From Anniella stebbinsi (lineage: Eukaryota > Chordata > Lepidosauria > Squamata > Anniellidae), in NCBI GenBank assembly GCA_029215795.1, contig JARDYH010000002.1, positions 276,900,310 through 276,964,309 on the forward strand: a stretch of 64,000 nucleotides of DNA, in the 5' to 3' direction. Position numbers and translations under genes: made by a program. The notes under the pieces were generated by a model. That model was not told the origin of the DNA. It saw only the letters and a program-made list of their open reading frames with translations, and searched no databases. Below are positions 1 to 11,536 of the stretch, piece by piece; the first letter of the stretch is position 1; every line of letters starts with the position of its first letter.

Positions 1-519
1 CTAGGCCAAGAAATCTTCGCCATCTTAATGAAGGTATTTAAAAAGCTGCTAATAAGAGACACACAAATAGGACTAACAAAAAAACCCCAACAACTTCCTT
101 AATCATAGATTTTAAAAACTGTGGGATTTTGTTCCGATTTTAAGCCAAGTTATCTCCTGTGAAAGGCTTGGCATTGACGACGCAAGCTATGGGTTGTATC
201 CTATTTATTCATTTATTTAAATGATTTTAGGGTGCCTTCTGAGGATAGAACCCTCCCAATTGTATCTTTCTGCTGATGAACCGCTCTTTGACCCAGTAGA
301 GGCTTCCTTGGGGAGGGAAAGTGACAGAAAGCCAACTTGTTGGTTCCCCCATACCTGCCCCCACCCACCCAAGATCTGCTGCAGAGGGATAGGGACCCTG
401 TAGAACAACATGGGAGGTGGTGCAGCTGGCTTCAGGAGAAAATGTGCTCATCACCTCCTCTTCTGCTTTCCATTCATGGAAGCCTCTATTGCCACCTTCC
501 CCAACCTGATGTCCTTCAA

Positions 520-612
520 ATGTTCTGGACTTCATCTCTCATCACCCCCAGCCAGCATAGCCAATGGTCAGGAATACTGGGCACCAGGGTGGGCACCAGG
601 TTTGGGCAGGCT
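520..612. repeat. Degenerate foldback repeat, ACTACAACTCCCAT family
   Basis: This looks like a worn copy of the palindromic repeat seen better preserved at 29399, 31966, 37779, 39441 and 40451. It has a decayed centre (the 'ccagcatagccaatggtcag' part) and the typical right end with 'gggcaccagg' and 'tttgggcaggct'. Bases 1-519 upstream hold no gene that I can support. Confidence 0.4.
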
Positions 613-966
613 GCGCTACTGGATTGAAAAGCATTCCATCAACAAAGGACACAACTGGATATAACCCTAAAGAATCAAGGTGTTTTTTAGAACAGTAAGA
701 TGTGTTACAGAATAGAACTATCTTTACAGCCATGTCTATCACCTCAGAAAACTACAACTCGGGGCAGAGGGGATTAAAAAAATGATTCCAAAGAATGATC
801 AGATTAAACATGATTTCTTGTGTTTAAATTAGATGTCAGTTGAAACAGGAGTATCTTTTCAAAAATAACTAGTCTAAAAACCAAAATCTGAACTTAACAG
901 AAATTGATTAAAGCCTACATTTATAATCTCTCAAGACTGTCATAATTCAATCTATGAAACACAAGG

Positions 967-1120
967 CGATTTATTATTATTATTTCATTTCTATACCACC
1001 CCAAAGCTGAAGCTCTCTGGGCGGTTTACAATAATTTATAAAAGATACAGCAACAATATTTCAAAAATATGACATTATAATAAAAACAGTCTTTAAAAAT
1101 TACACACAAAATTTTAAACA
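967..1120 (-). mobile_element. L2-type LINE 3' tail, antisense
   Basis: On the minus strand this carries the L2 3' terminal signature (GTAAACCGCCCAGAGAGCTT), then 'ggggtggtatagaaatg' and a short A/T-rich tail. It is the same 3' end as the full-length L2 at 46628-50651. It is a 5'-truncated copy with no coding sequence. Confidence 0.6.
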
Positions 1121-1294
1121 GCTAAAAAACAATAATGGTAAACTTATTAGACTTGTTCAAAACAGCAGGCATAGATACCCCATGACAGTGTTTTTAGGTA
1201 AAGGGAGAAGTAAAACTAGGCACTTCCAGGATTAAGCATTATAAGTTACACCATAAGTCACTGTGGACTTCATACTGCACATTCATGCTGCTGG

Positions 1295-1357
1295 TTGGGG
1301 AATTTGGGAGTTGTAGTCCAACACATCTGAAGAGTGCTAGGTTGGAGAAGGCTGTCA
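1295..1357. repeat. Half copy of the ACTACAACTCCCAT foldback repeat
   Basis: Only one arm is present: 'tttgggagttgtagtcca' followed by 'aggttggagaaggct', matching the right arm of the copies at 39441 and 40451. Confidence 0.5.
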
Positions 1358-1505
1358 TACCCGATTCAGGAACTACTAAGCCATTTCAGGCACAAGGATC
1401 CAGGAGATGCCATCCCAATATCTCACTAGGATCATAGCAATGCCAAGATGGGTAATCACATACTCTTTTTTTTAGGCCCTCCAACTTCCAGACCACCTCA
1501 ATGGG

Positions 1506-1713
1506 TCTGTTCAGACAATATGCTAAGCCATGGTTGGGCTGCTCACCCTTTTTCAGCAAATGGTTAGTGAGCATGTTTAAACCATGGTTATGTAGTCACC
1601 ATGGTGTGGAAGGGTTCGCACGACATGCTAAATCATGGTTCACATGACACACTAAACCATAATGTTTAGCTCAAAATGCTTAACCACCATGGCTTAGCAT
1701 ATCATCGGAACAG
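1506..1713. mobile_element. Foldback MITE with imperfect terminal inverted repeats
   Basis: The left end TCTGTTCAGACAATATGCTA pairs with the right end (ATATGCTAAGCC on the minus strand, preceded by 'cctgttccgatg') over about 28 bases with a few mismatches. The interior repeats 'aaaccatgg'-like motifs in both orientations. I see no clear target-site duplication. It resembles the elements at 28612-29105, 31163-31659 and 33585-33775, which share a 'cagacaacacattaa'-type end. Confidence 0.5.
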
Positions 1714-2990
1714 GGTCAATGTATTCATCTTAAAATTAAGAACATCTGTGAAGCCCTGGTTTACTTCAAATTGAATGAGAGACTATATTATATATAGATT
1801 ATATTATATTTAGCCCAGGAACTGCTCAGGCCTTGCTTCTTGAAAATTCTGGACTCTTAACAGCACAATGTTATCCACGCATGTTTACTTTGTAATAAAT
1901 CCCTCTTACATTCAAAGTAAATATGTAGAGGACAGTGGTGGCCAAATGAAGCTTGGGAGCTTGCCAACTCAACGTTTCTTCAAGTAATTTATGAATTTCA
2001 GAATGGGATACCTGGTTTACGTGAACTTACCCAGCTACAACTTATCTGAAACTTATCAAATAGGAAAGCATCCCCTATTTTCTGATTCTTCCTCCGTTTC
2101 TTCTTTTTTCCACAACTTAGTCCTATATACTAAGAGCAAACTCAATTTTCCAAGTGCAGGTAGCAAAAACAGCACCATCCATGCACAAGAGGGAGGTACA
2201 TTTTTAATATATTGTACACCACCATCAGAATTCGGGTTATTGGTTGATAGGAGATAAATACATGTAATTCAGCAAGCTCAGGGAAACCTGGAAGTTTCAA
2301 GAAGTGCAAACATTGTTTTAGGGGGGAAATACCCTCCACAAACAGCCCAATGCCTGGCTGGAAAGCTGAACAGGAACACTCTACATTGCAACATTTTGTT
2401 GCAGTTCCCACTTGCAGAAAACATATAGGTGGAAGCAGCTGAGAATAAGAAATACACAAGTGCTTTAAAAGAGGAAGTTGCTTGTAGAGCTAATCTTCCA
2501 GAAAGGATTATTTCTCCCTTTCACAGGCAGCATCAGACAAGCAGAGGCCTCCTGGTAAGCAGCAAAATGTATCTTTTCCCACAACAGTAACTTCATTAGC
2601 AATGCTGAAGATGGAAGATGCTACTATAAAGTGGAAACCAAAAGGATTGCGGCTGATTTGTACTGTTCTGCTTCTACAATAAAAATGCTTAAAAACCAGT
2701 AACAACAAAAGCTGCATGCACAAAATGAAACATGACCATTCAAGAAGTTCTGGACATTGGAAATGGTCACAAGGCTGGGTAGAGGGCTTGTACAAATATA
2801 CTACAGCTATCAACTGACCAGTAAAGCCAGTTAACTGCAAAGGTTTAACAAAAGTATGTTCTGCAGAAATCAGCAGGTGAAATCAGTATGGCATACAGAT
2901 CAGCATTATCACTGGCTAATATCTGCAGATCAAGCGGCTGCGGAGCAGCAATCCCCTCACTCACACACTTACTGTTCTCAAAAACCCTTC
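1714..2990. other. No gene recognised
   Basis: AT-rich sequence whose short ORFs are broken or overlap on both strands and show no family motif. I see no exon-like block with good splice sites and no clear transposon end. Confidence 0.4.
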
Positions 2991-2991
2991 C

Positions 2992-3085
2992 ACAACCTAA
3001 TGCCCTCCAGATGCTTTGAATTACATCTTCCAGCATTCTTGATCACTGGCCGTGCTGATGGGAGATGGAAGTCCAGAACACGTGG
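2992..3085. repeat. Degenerate ACTACAACTCCCAT foldback repeat
   Basis: It contains 'cctaatgccctccagatgct' on the left and 'gctgatgggagatggaagtc' on the right around a central 'gatcactggccgtgctgatg', which is the usual order of this palindromic repeat. The arms are worn. Confidence 0.5.
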
Positions 3086-3380
3086 AGGATACAAGGTAGT
3101 GGCTGTTTTGGAGTAAATGTCACATTTACAATTTCCAGCAGCCCGGATCACACTATAGTCTGCAAAGCTGTTGACATGACATCGTGTCTTGAGGACAGGA
3201 ACCTTGAGCTGTTCTACCCACTCTTTTTCTGGAGTGTCCAGAATTGAGAAGATCAGAGGGGAGTAAGAGCTCCATCACACCAGTGATTAAGTGCACTCTC
3301 ACTCTGCCTGGTGTGAGGATTTGCAGCACGGTACTCACATGATGCCGTGCCTGTCCTGCTGACACCCCGCCTCTTCCCCA

Positions 3381-3700
3381 GCTTTTCCTAGAACGCTGAA
3401 AGTCTGTATTATTTTCCCTAAGCACAAGTAGTGAGCCCTAAGCCTCCGTGTAATTTTAAAGGAATTGGGGGGCTTGATTGGATTGCATCAGGTCCTGGCA
3501 GGGAAAAGCGATCTCTCCCAGCAGCTGGCTCCAAGCCTCAATATAAAACCCAAACCTTGCATCCCAGGCTCGAAAGCGTTTTTGTAAATCATACGACGCC
3601 TGAATCTCTGCAGAGACAGGATTGTACTCCCTCGATGCCCCCAAAGAGCCAGACTAAAGGGTCGTTCCATTTTTGCCCAGGAGAAAGGCGGTCTGGTTGA
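3381..3700 (-). repeat. Dispersed repeat of unknown family, copy 1
   Basis: This stretch is strongly similar to 45371-45688 in the same orientation over about 320 bp, including a shared 'attgtactccctcgatgccc' block and 'caaaccttgcatcccaggct'. On the minus strand this copy has a short open frame (3456-3644) reading ...EIQASYDLQKRFRAWDARFG..., partly conserved in copy 2. That hints at a fragment of a mobile-element protein or an old retropseudogene. I do not recognise the protein. Confidence 0.55.
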
Positions 3701-3729
3701 ACTACTCATCTGACAGAACCTGACTGGAG

Positions 3730-4480
3730 GGAGAAAGAGATGGGGAGGGGAGCGTAAGAGCTAACAAGCAAAGAAGCGAAACAGCAGCTATTCAGATGAA
3801 AGGGATCATAAGTCTGAAGCGCTTCTGCCTCAGATGTAAAAAATGTGGGGGCAAGGGAGGGGGGGAATTAGGTGCGACGGAGGTCTAAATCACTCTGTTA
3901 TTTCCAGACTAGCACTTCTTCTCCCTCTTCCCATATGCATTGGTCTTCAACTGGTAGGTCAGGACCACAAAGGAAGACAAGTCTCTAGGAGTCATGTGGT
4001 AGGGAAAGTTTGAACGGATGTGGGGGGGGGGGGGGGGTTATCCCTTTAAGCCAAGCTTCCCTGCTGAAATTCTGTCCTCTGCACAATTCTCTAAACTGCA
4101 AGAGACTTGCATCCACTGAAATGTATTCTAGTCTACAGTAATGCATTATGCCACAGTAAATTGGTTAAGTCTTTAAAAAGGTGCCATAAGAATACCTCTA
4201 GATTTTACTGTCATCCTTTGGCCATCCTAGAGAGAAAAAGAAGGAAGCTGGACATATGCAATAAATAATTTAATTGGATCCCATGCTGCAGGTTAGGATT
4301 AAAGTGGGCCCTAGGTCTGAGAAGGCTGAAGAAAACTGCATCATAAGGTATGCAAAGCCAGTTTTGGACTGTAAATACAAGAGGGTTGAAGGATATTAAG
4401 GATGTCTACTTGCAAACCGTAAGGTGGGTCTTAAATACCCAGTTTATGTCACAGACATACCCCACCCCACACAAAAATAA
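3730..4480. other. No gene recognised; contains a G homopolymer
   Basis: There is a run of about 18 G at 4021-4037. The rest is unstructured sequence with no supported exon or transposon end. Confidence 0.4.
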
Positions 4481-4514
4481 AACCAGATTAGCATTGTGTA
4501 TATTACTTACTGCC

Positions 4515-4600
4515 TGACCTTAAGCATGTTTACTCAGGAATAACTCCTGCTGGGTTTACTGGGTTTACACTTACTTTCAAGACAAGTAAGTTTACATATG
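4515..4600. repeat. Fragment of the GTTTACTCAGAAGTAA-type dispersed repeat
   Basis: The phrase 'agcatgtttactcaggaata' is the same degenerate repeat seen at 6139-6320, 25195-25315, 29140-29290 and 53685-53795. Its family is not assigned. Confidence 0.35.
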
Positions 4601-4899
4601 ATTGAGGCCTTTGTCCATAACACCTACCACCCTCTACCTCCATACTTGCAAATCACCTTTTTAGATCAGAGCTCCTATCCCAAAACAGGCAACACAGCCC
4701 TAGAAGAAACCCTGAATTTACTGGAAAGAATCCCAGGGGCAACGTATGAAGTTCCTACCACTTCTTTACTGCCACACCTCCATGCCAATAAAACCTTTGT
4801 CTAATTCCTTTCAGCCTGACATGATGCAGCAGTTAAAGCAGCAAGCACACAGCGTTAGAAAGGAACTGGTTCTTAACACCAAAAGAAGATAAGCACAGA

Positions 4900-5600
4900 G
4901 CTCAGCCACTCCCCGTCCAGTGCCCCCTCTTATCAATTCAGCCCTACCCCACATTGCTCCCCTACCCCGCCCCGCCGGCCACTGGCGAGCATGCAGAGCA
5001 GATGCCCCCTTTGGTCAGCCTTCCAAAGGCAGGTCCAGACTACTGGAGAGCAGCTGCAGTGCCTTTAAAACCCGCGCAGGCGGCTCCTCTTGCGCCCGCC
5101 GCAGAAGAAGACGCAGCGCCGCCATCCGGGGCAAGATCCCCCCACCCGAAGTAGAGTTTACCGGGCCCGATCCTACCCGGCTTTCGTTTACTTAGAAGCC
5201 CCCCCCCCCGTTATTTCCACGCTTGGTTCCAGGGGAGAGTGAGGAGCTGGGTTACAGCCGGAGCACTAATGAGTCAACGCGGTTTACCGCCAGGGAAGGC
5301 AGCACGGAGGGTGGTAGCCTTAAAGGAAGGAGAGGCGCCCCCGTGGACCGTGCCCAGCTCCACTGTCAGCCAGGCGCCCCCACCCTCCGACCCCGTGCAA
5401 AGTCAGGAGAATGACGCAGGAGAAGCCACTCACCGGGGAGCCGAGGCAGAAATGGGGAACTAGCACAGCACAACCCGGACCAACTCCTCGGCGTTCTAAC
5501 CACTCCTTCCCCTTCGCCTCAGAGGACGCGAGCGCAGCCAACCGCGAGCCTCCTGAACCGCTCTCGAACTATGCGTATTATCCAATCACAGCTCGCGGAG
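4900..5600. promoter_or_regulatory. GC/CpG-rich promoter-like region
   Basis: This is the most CpG-rich stretch of the window outside the transposons. Several CpG-containing blocks lie at 5070-5160 and 5500-5560, and a consensus CCAAT box (ATCCAATCACAGC) lies at about 5580-5592. On the minus strand an ATG in fair context lies at 5123-5125 (CCGGATGGCG) and opens a short frame MAALRLLLRRAQEE that ends after 36 codons with no obvious donor. A first exon of an unidentified neighbouring gene on either strand is possible. The sequence alone does not prove a promoter. Confidence 0.35.
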
Positions 5601-5782
5601 GAGACAGACTTCCCCCCCCACAACCCAGTACAGGCCGGGGGCTCATAGAAGCTGTTGAGAAGGCCGAGAGCGGAGAGATTAGTGGTGTAAACTCAAGGGC
5701 AACTCGCCCCCTCCCGCGAGTTTGTGTTTCCTCTTCCCTTGTGGTTTACGTCAGGTTCCTGTGGTGACTTCTCGCGCTCTAA

Positions 5783-6138
5783 GGCCTCCTCCACACGAGA
5801 CGTTTAATGAGCCTTGAAGGCTCATTATAAATTTTACCTCCACACCAGCGGAGCGCAAAACGGGCGTACAGGCACGTTATCTCCCCGATAATGCGCATTT
5901 TCGAATGCGTGTTAAATAGCGACTTTTATTTTTCTCCGGCCGTTAAAGCGCATTTTCGCCGTGTGAACAAGCGATTATGCGCATTAACGTCTTCTAAAGC
6001 ACTTTTTGGACATCAATTAATGCGCTTCGCCGCCTCTCGCCGCCTCCCGTGCAGAGGGATTAGGCGTAAATGCGCCTCCGCGAAAATGCGCATAATCCCC
6101 GAACCGGGCGCAAAAGCGCATCCTTGTGGAGGGGGCCC
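5783..6138. mobile_element. Foldback element rich in GCGCATTTTCG motifs
   Basis: Ends GGCCTCCTCCACACGAG and (minus strand) GGGCCCCCTCCACAAGGAT pair as imperfect terminal inverted repeats. The interior carries repeated 'atgcgcattttcg'-type motifs on both strands (near 5890, 5945, 5975, 6020, 6070 and 6090). I could not see a convincing target-site duplication. It is probably a non-autonomous DNA transposon; the superfamily is not determined. Confidence 0.5.
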
Positions 6139-6320
6139 AAGATGCATCACCAGGAAGTAAGCCCCATTGAACTCAATGGGGCTTTCCTCAGAAGAGCCTC
6201 TCTAGAGTTGGTTGTATTCCATCCCCAAGGTTTTAATTAAATGTATACCGGAGGGGGTGCTTACAGTGCAGTCCTAAGCAGGTTTACTCAGAAGTAAGCC
6301 CCATTGAGATCACCTAGACT
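6139..6320. repeat. AAGTAAGCCCCATTGA palindromic dispersed repeat
   Basis: 'aagtaagccccattgaactc' is followed at once by its inverse 'aatggggctt', and a second direct copy of the same block lies at about 6289-6309 ('ctcagaagtaagccccattg'). Related fragments lie at 4515, 25195, 29140 and 53685. Confidence 0.5.
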
Positions 6321-6329
6321 TCCTCTCTG

Positions 6330-8790
6330 TAATCACCTGCCTGCCAGATAATCGCACAACAATGGGGAAAAAATGGACAATCTGAACCTATCTGCATGCA
6401 GCTGTGCCTCCATTGTTAAGGGCCATCAGTAATAAAAAAACACATTCCGCCATGTTAAAGTGATAATTGGGGGAGGGTCATTCTAACAGCCATAAAACCG
6501 AAAATGTTTCACCAATCTTTCTGATATTTACAGGTGCCAGAAAGAAATGTTTGTTTTACATTACCTGAAAATTTCAAGAAGTTTGGTGAAAGATTGAGGG
6601 AAGGAGAGCAGTTTAAGGTAGAAAAGGAACACAAACCTGTCTCCCTGCTTGGGTTTGTGAGATTTGTGCTCACGATTTGCATAATTTCTAAAGCCTTACT
6701 AATTAATCCAGTGGTGGGGTCTTCTTCCTCCTTCACTGTAGTTGATGGAAAGCTTTTTTGTTTTTTAAAAATTCCCTTCGGTTGACCTTTAAGGGATATT
6801 TTAACCTCTCATTCAAGTCCATGCAGAGGCCTTCTTCCCTCATAGCGCAACACATGCTCCGTAGCGTCACTCTCCCCCCTCCTGCCTTAGAATGTGTGTG
6901 TGGGGGGGTGGGGGGGTGGAATGGCCGCTGCCTCTAGCACAGAAGTCTTGAGGGAAGAAGAAGAGTTTCTCTTTTCTCTTCTGGAACATGCTTTCCTTTG
7001 GCTTTGAGAGTAAGTTGGGCTATCTTCATAAGGCCAGTTTGCTCTTTTGCTCACTAGTGAAGCAGGGTGTGGTTCCTCTGGATCCATGGTAACCTGATCT
7101 TCAGATCTCTCCTGGGAATAGGTGGCTATACATCCCTTTCTATCCCCACCCCATACACACGCAGTGTGCTCCTTTCCTTTTTTCTAAGAGTTCGGTCCAT
7201 ACTGCTATGAAGTTGAAAGCTTCAAACACTTCATTTAATTAGTTTGGGCCGGTGTAAGTTTTAAGTACAATGTTGAAACCTTTCAAAGTGCTTCTGGGCC
7301 TACAACGTTGGTTTCGGCCTAGTCACCCTGTTTTTCTAATAAGGTTTAGAAACAGTTAAACTGTTGTGTATTTTGCATTGTGTACACATGTATTTTCTTT
7401 CTAATCCTTGCAGTCTACACTGGCTCCCTCCTTGATGTGTTTTTGGATGCAGACAACCCCTTTTTTGTTCCAGCAGGCCTTTGGCAAATAATCTGGACTT
7501 CTGTCTATACCTTTGACTTTTAAATTGTTATGTATTTTAAATGTTTTAAACGCTTTAATATTGAAAAGTATTTAATTATATTTTTAACTTTTGTATATTT
7601 CTATTTATAGGTTTTAGCTGTATATGTTTTAGTTTTGTAAGGCTGCCCTGAAGCCCAGCATTGGGCAGAAGGCAGGATACTATTACTACTACTAATAGTA
7701 ATGTTTCAGATTTCACTTCTGTATCTGATGTTCTTTTGCATTTACTTTTCTTTATAAACCATTCATATCTTAAGACTTCTTGTGTGGCATGTTTTCATAG
7801 GTTTAACAAGTTAAAAGGGGTATTTACTGTTTTCATGCTTATGTTATAAAATCTATTTTCAACAGGCCTAGTAACTTCAAGAGTTGGGGGAAATCCTCAA
7901 TCTCTTTGCTATCAAAGGAACTGAGTAAGGGTTCCCTGGAGATAATTTAGACTGACCCCAACCACATAACACTAGTCCCCCTTCTGAAGAGATCTGGACC
8001 ACAGACTACTAAAGACGAACAAAGTAGCAGGCCATAACAACAGTTCTCATGAGGCCATTTGCCTTATGAGGCAGGTGCTCTGCGGGCTACCAAATGGAGG
8101 GACTAACAGGCCATAAAGTTGCCTAGCTGGGTCTGCCAGAAGTCCAGCCTCAACACTCCTGGAAGGTCCATGTTCTATAGCACCTGCTGTCAGATGAACT
8201 TAAGGGAATCCCACCCTCCACCCCTGGGTTTAATTTACTGGCTTCCCCTGGCTGGACCATGCAGCAAACTATAGGGACAGACAGGGCAGGCATTCATAGC
8301 ACACATAGAATGCTGAGACTGGCAAATCTAAAAGGAAGTGTGTTGCTTTTCAACAACCAAGGAAATTCAATGGGTTTTACTTTTGAGTAACTAGGGATGG
8401 AAATGCAGCCTGTGCAAGAGTAGGGGGACCATATTTGGGAAACCAAAAACGAGGACACCTAGTGGGGGGCAGGAAAACGGCTTTCTGGGGCCACCTTAAA
8501 GGCCCCAATTGGAGCAGAGGAGGGGAAAGCATGTCATTGTCACCCCACCCCACCGCTCCAATCAGGCCCTTTTCTACAATGTCTGGGAATGACACGTTTT
8601 CCCCTTTTAAAGCCTTGATTGCAACAGTGGGGGAGAATGACACACCCCAGAAAGCATGGCATTCCCCCCTGCCACACTAATGGTGGCTTTAAAGGGGAAC
8701 GTGTGTAATTCCAGGTCATTATAGACTATTGCATAAAACCCCCTGACACAGAGGATAGAACAAAAACCAGGAGAAATCTGGGGAAATCCT
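6330..8790. other. No gene recognised
   Basis: A long stretch with no open frame above about 90 codons and no recognised domain. It includes a G/T-rich patch near 6893-6920. A gene-poor intergenic reading fits best. Confidence 0.4.
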
Positions 8791-8796
8791 GACAGT

Positions 8797-8908
8797 TTTT
8801 TAATTTTTATTTATTATTGCATTTATATCCCGCCTTTTTTCCTCCAAGAAACCCAAGGCGGCATACATAATCCTCCTCCTCTTCACGTTATCCTCACAAC
8901 AGCATATC
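8797..8908. repeat. Probable SINE or LINE 3' fragment
   Basis: 'atttatatcccgcctttttt' followed by 'cccaaggcggcatacat' and 'ttatcctcacaaca' has the look of a LINE-derived tail common in reptile genomes. The family is not determined. Confidence 0.4.
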
Positions 8909-8954
8909 AAATTGCATATCTAGATTTTTGAGATGACAAGTCCCTGCATTCCTG

Positions 8955-9035
8955 ACCATGGGACATACTGACTTGCAATGATGGGAGTTGTAGTCCAACA
9001 CCTTTGGAGGGCACCAGGTTGGGGAAGGGCTGCTC
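8955..9035. repeat. ACTACAACTCCCAT foldback repeat, partial
   Basis: It carries the right arm 'gatgggagttgtagtccaac' and 'gggcaccaggttggggaagg'. The left arm is largely lost. Confidence 0.55.
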
Positions 9036-9039
9036 TAAA

Positions 9040-9960
9040 CAAAAAAAGAGAAGTAGGTGGCCCTAAGTTGTTATCAGTTTTCCACAACCCCACAGTCACC
9101 TCTGCATATCATATTCTCAATCCTGTCCTCATGGTTTATCTGCTTTGGGAGAATGAGAATTTCACTTGCACTTTCTGCCTCCTTAGGGAGGATGTGGCGT
9201 TGAGGCTTGGGAGCCTTAACTCCCAATTTCCCTGCTTTTTGGTGCTTGGTTGGAAACTATAGAACCTTAACATTGTTTTTGTAAACCGTAGGGTTTTTTG
9301 TTTAATGAATCGAAATATATGCTCTGTGGCAATATCAGAAAAAAATAACTCATGATTTACCGTACTTCTAATCCAAGGAAAAACAACCGCTATCAGTCAC
9401 AACCGGGCTTACAGCAACACATGCCAGCTTCAGCTTTGACCATTTGGATATTATAACAACAAATGAAGATCATACAGCACATTTATTATTTAGTATAATT
9501 GTTTAGTTATTTCTTTTATTTTTTCCTTTCTGTTTGTCTTATTTTCTCCCCTAAAATGTATTAATCATTCTCTTTTCTTGTGTAACAGTTGTTTAGACAT
9601 TGTTAGGGGACTGATCACTTTTGGGTTATATTTTATAAAATAAAAATTCCTCTCTAGTAAGCACACATAAGTCTACAAGCTGCATACTTACAGGAGAGCA
9701 ATCCCTATTGAAAACAAAACAGAACCTATTTTTAAATGAGCATAGATTACTTTTTCAATCTATTAGAGATTAGGAACCTAATTAGCCTGCAACCTTATCC
9801 ACAGCATTAAACCTTAAATAAGAGAAAGTGTGTGGGTGTGGGTGTGTATGGGTGTATACATAATGTATATACGTGTGTGTATGCTCCCATGGGCCCTCAA
9901 CTTAGATTGCCTCATGGTCCTGAAGGAGAAGTGAGGCCTAACTATGCTGGCCAAATGCAA
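9040..9960. other. No gene recognised; GT-rich simple repeat
   Basis: AT-rich sequence without supported exons. A (GT)-rich simple repeat lies at about 9828-9885. Confidence 0.4.
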
Positions 9961-10644
9961 AAGAGGACAGATTCCTGAGCTTTTAATAGCTGTGAAGAAG
10001 CAGGAATTTTAGCAGGTGTAATTAGCCATGCAGGCAACACCTGCTGCAATTCCCTCTTCTAAACAACTGCAAAAGGTGCTCAAGTACCTGGCATAATTTT
10101 CCAGCTTAAAGGAGAGCAGTCCCAATTGACATGGGCAGATCTCAGAGGGTGCTGCATTTCCCTTACAGTTGCCGTAAGTTAACAGTGCAAATGATGCAGA
10201 GTCCAACCATTTAATACTATCAGAAGCCACAATGAGTAGGACTTCAAGGATATTCTGTGGTAGGACATCTAGTTACCACAGAATAACAACAGGTATCTAT
10301 GATTGCAATTTGCAAATATAAGATTGGGAACCAAATCACTAATGCCTAATGGTGAGTATAGCCTATTATTATTCTATAGAACAATTTTGGTTTCTTGTAT
10401 TATTGAAAAGAATGATGATGATAATGGTTTCGATCTAGATTTATTTATACTTAGAGTAGTCCATCTATTGTAATGGGTTTACTCAAAGTATAACTAAGCT
10501 TGGATCCATTCCAATATCAGTGTTATGGTTGTGGTGCAGTGTTAAACTAAGGCTCGGAAGACCCTGGTTCAAATACCCACTCAGCCTTACTAGATAGCAT
10601 AGAATCCTAAAACAGCCCATGGGTTGTGGTTGGTTTGTTAACCA

Positions 10645-10820
10645 TAGGTTGATCATACAAAAAGGAGGACAGGGCTCCCGGGCTCCTTCATCTTGTAACA
10701 GTTGCATAGAAAAGGGAATGTCAGCAGGTGTCATTTGTATGCATGCAGCACTTGGTGAAATTCCCTCTTCATCATAACAGTTAAAGCTGCAGGAGCCCTG
10801 CCCTGTTTTGTATCTGCTTA
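10645..10820. mobile_element. Partial TAGGCTGACCAT-family foldback element
   Basis: The left end 'taggttgatcat' is followed by 'ggaggacagggctc', the 'agaaaagggaatgtcagcag' block and 'gaaattccctcttcatca', in the same order as the complete copies at 24596-24919 and 44996-45315. The right half is missing. Confidence 0.6.
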
Positions 10821-11084
10821 ATGGTGAGGGTGATCCTGGTTGTTGTGAGGACAACATAGGAGAGCAAACCATGTATGCCACCTTGAGCTCGTTTGGGTAA
10901 ATGCAGACTATACATGTAACAAATAAATACACAAGACAGTCTGTGTGCTAAAACCTCATCTGTTGTGCAATATATAAAACAACTCTCATTTAGCTGGAAT
11001 ATTATTTATATTACTCATATTAAAATACAACATTATCCATTACAATGTAATGTAATCTTAGTTGTAGAAATAAGGGTGGGTGCT

Positions 11085-11203
11085 GTTGCACTCCTGCCTT
11101 GCTTGTGGGTCTCCGGTCGACAGCTGGTTGGTCACTGTATGAGCAGAATGCTGGACTAGATGGACCATTGGTTTGATCCAGCATGGCTCTTCCATTGCAT
11201 TAG
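11085..11203 (+). repeat. SINE-like 3' fragment
   Basis: 'gaatgctggactagatggac' followed by 'ttgatccagcatggctctt' matches 23470-23545 in this window and resembles the 3' part of the tRNA-derived SINE at 21710. No promoter boxes remain. Confidence 0.45.
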
Positions 11204-11536
11204 AAAACTTACAAATTTCTTTTGTTTTGTAAAACTCCAAAGTTAGAATACAGTAGGCTGACCAGATAAAATCCAGGTCAGGGCTCATGTAACTTTAACA
11301 GTTGTAGAGAAAAGGAAATTTCAGCCAGAGTAATTTTGTATGCAATTAGTTCCTGGTGAAATTCCCTCTTCATCACAACAGTTAAAGGTGCATGCACTAT
11401 ACTAGAGTGACCATATACAAAAGAAGGCAGGGCCCCTGCAACTTTAACTGTTGTGATGAAGAGGGAATTTCACCAGGAACTAATTGCATACAAATGACAC
11501 TGGCTGAAATTCCGTTTTCTCTACAACTGTTAAAAG

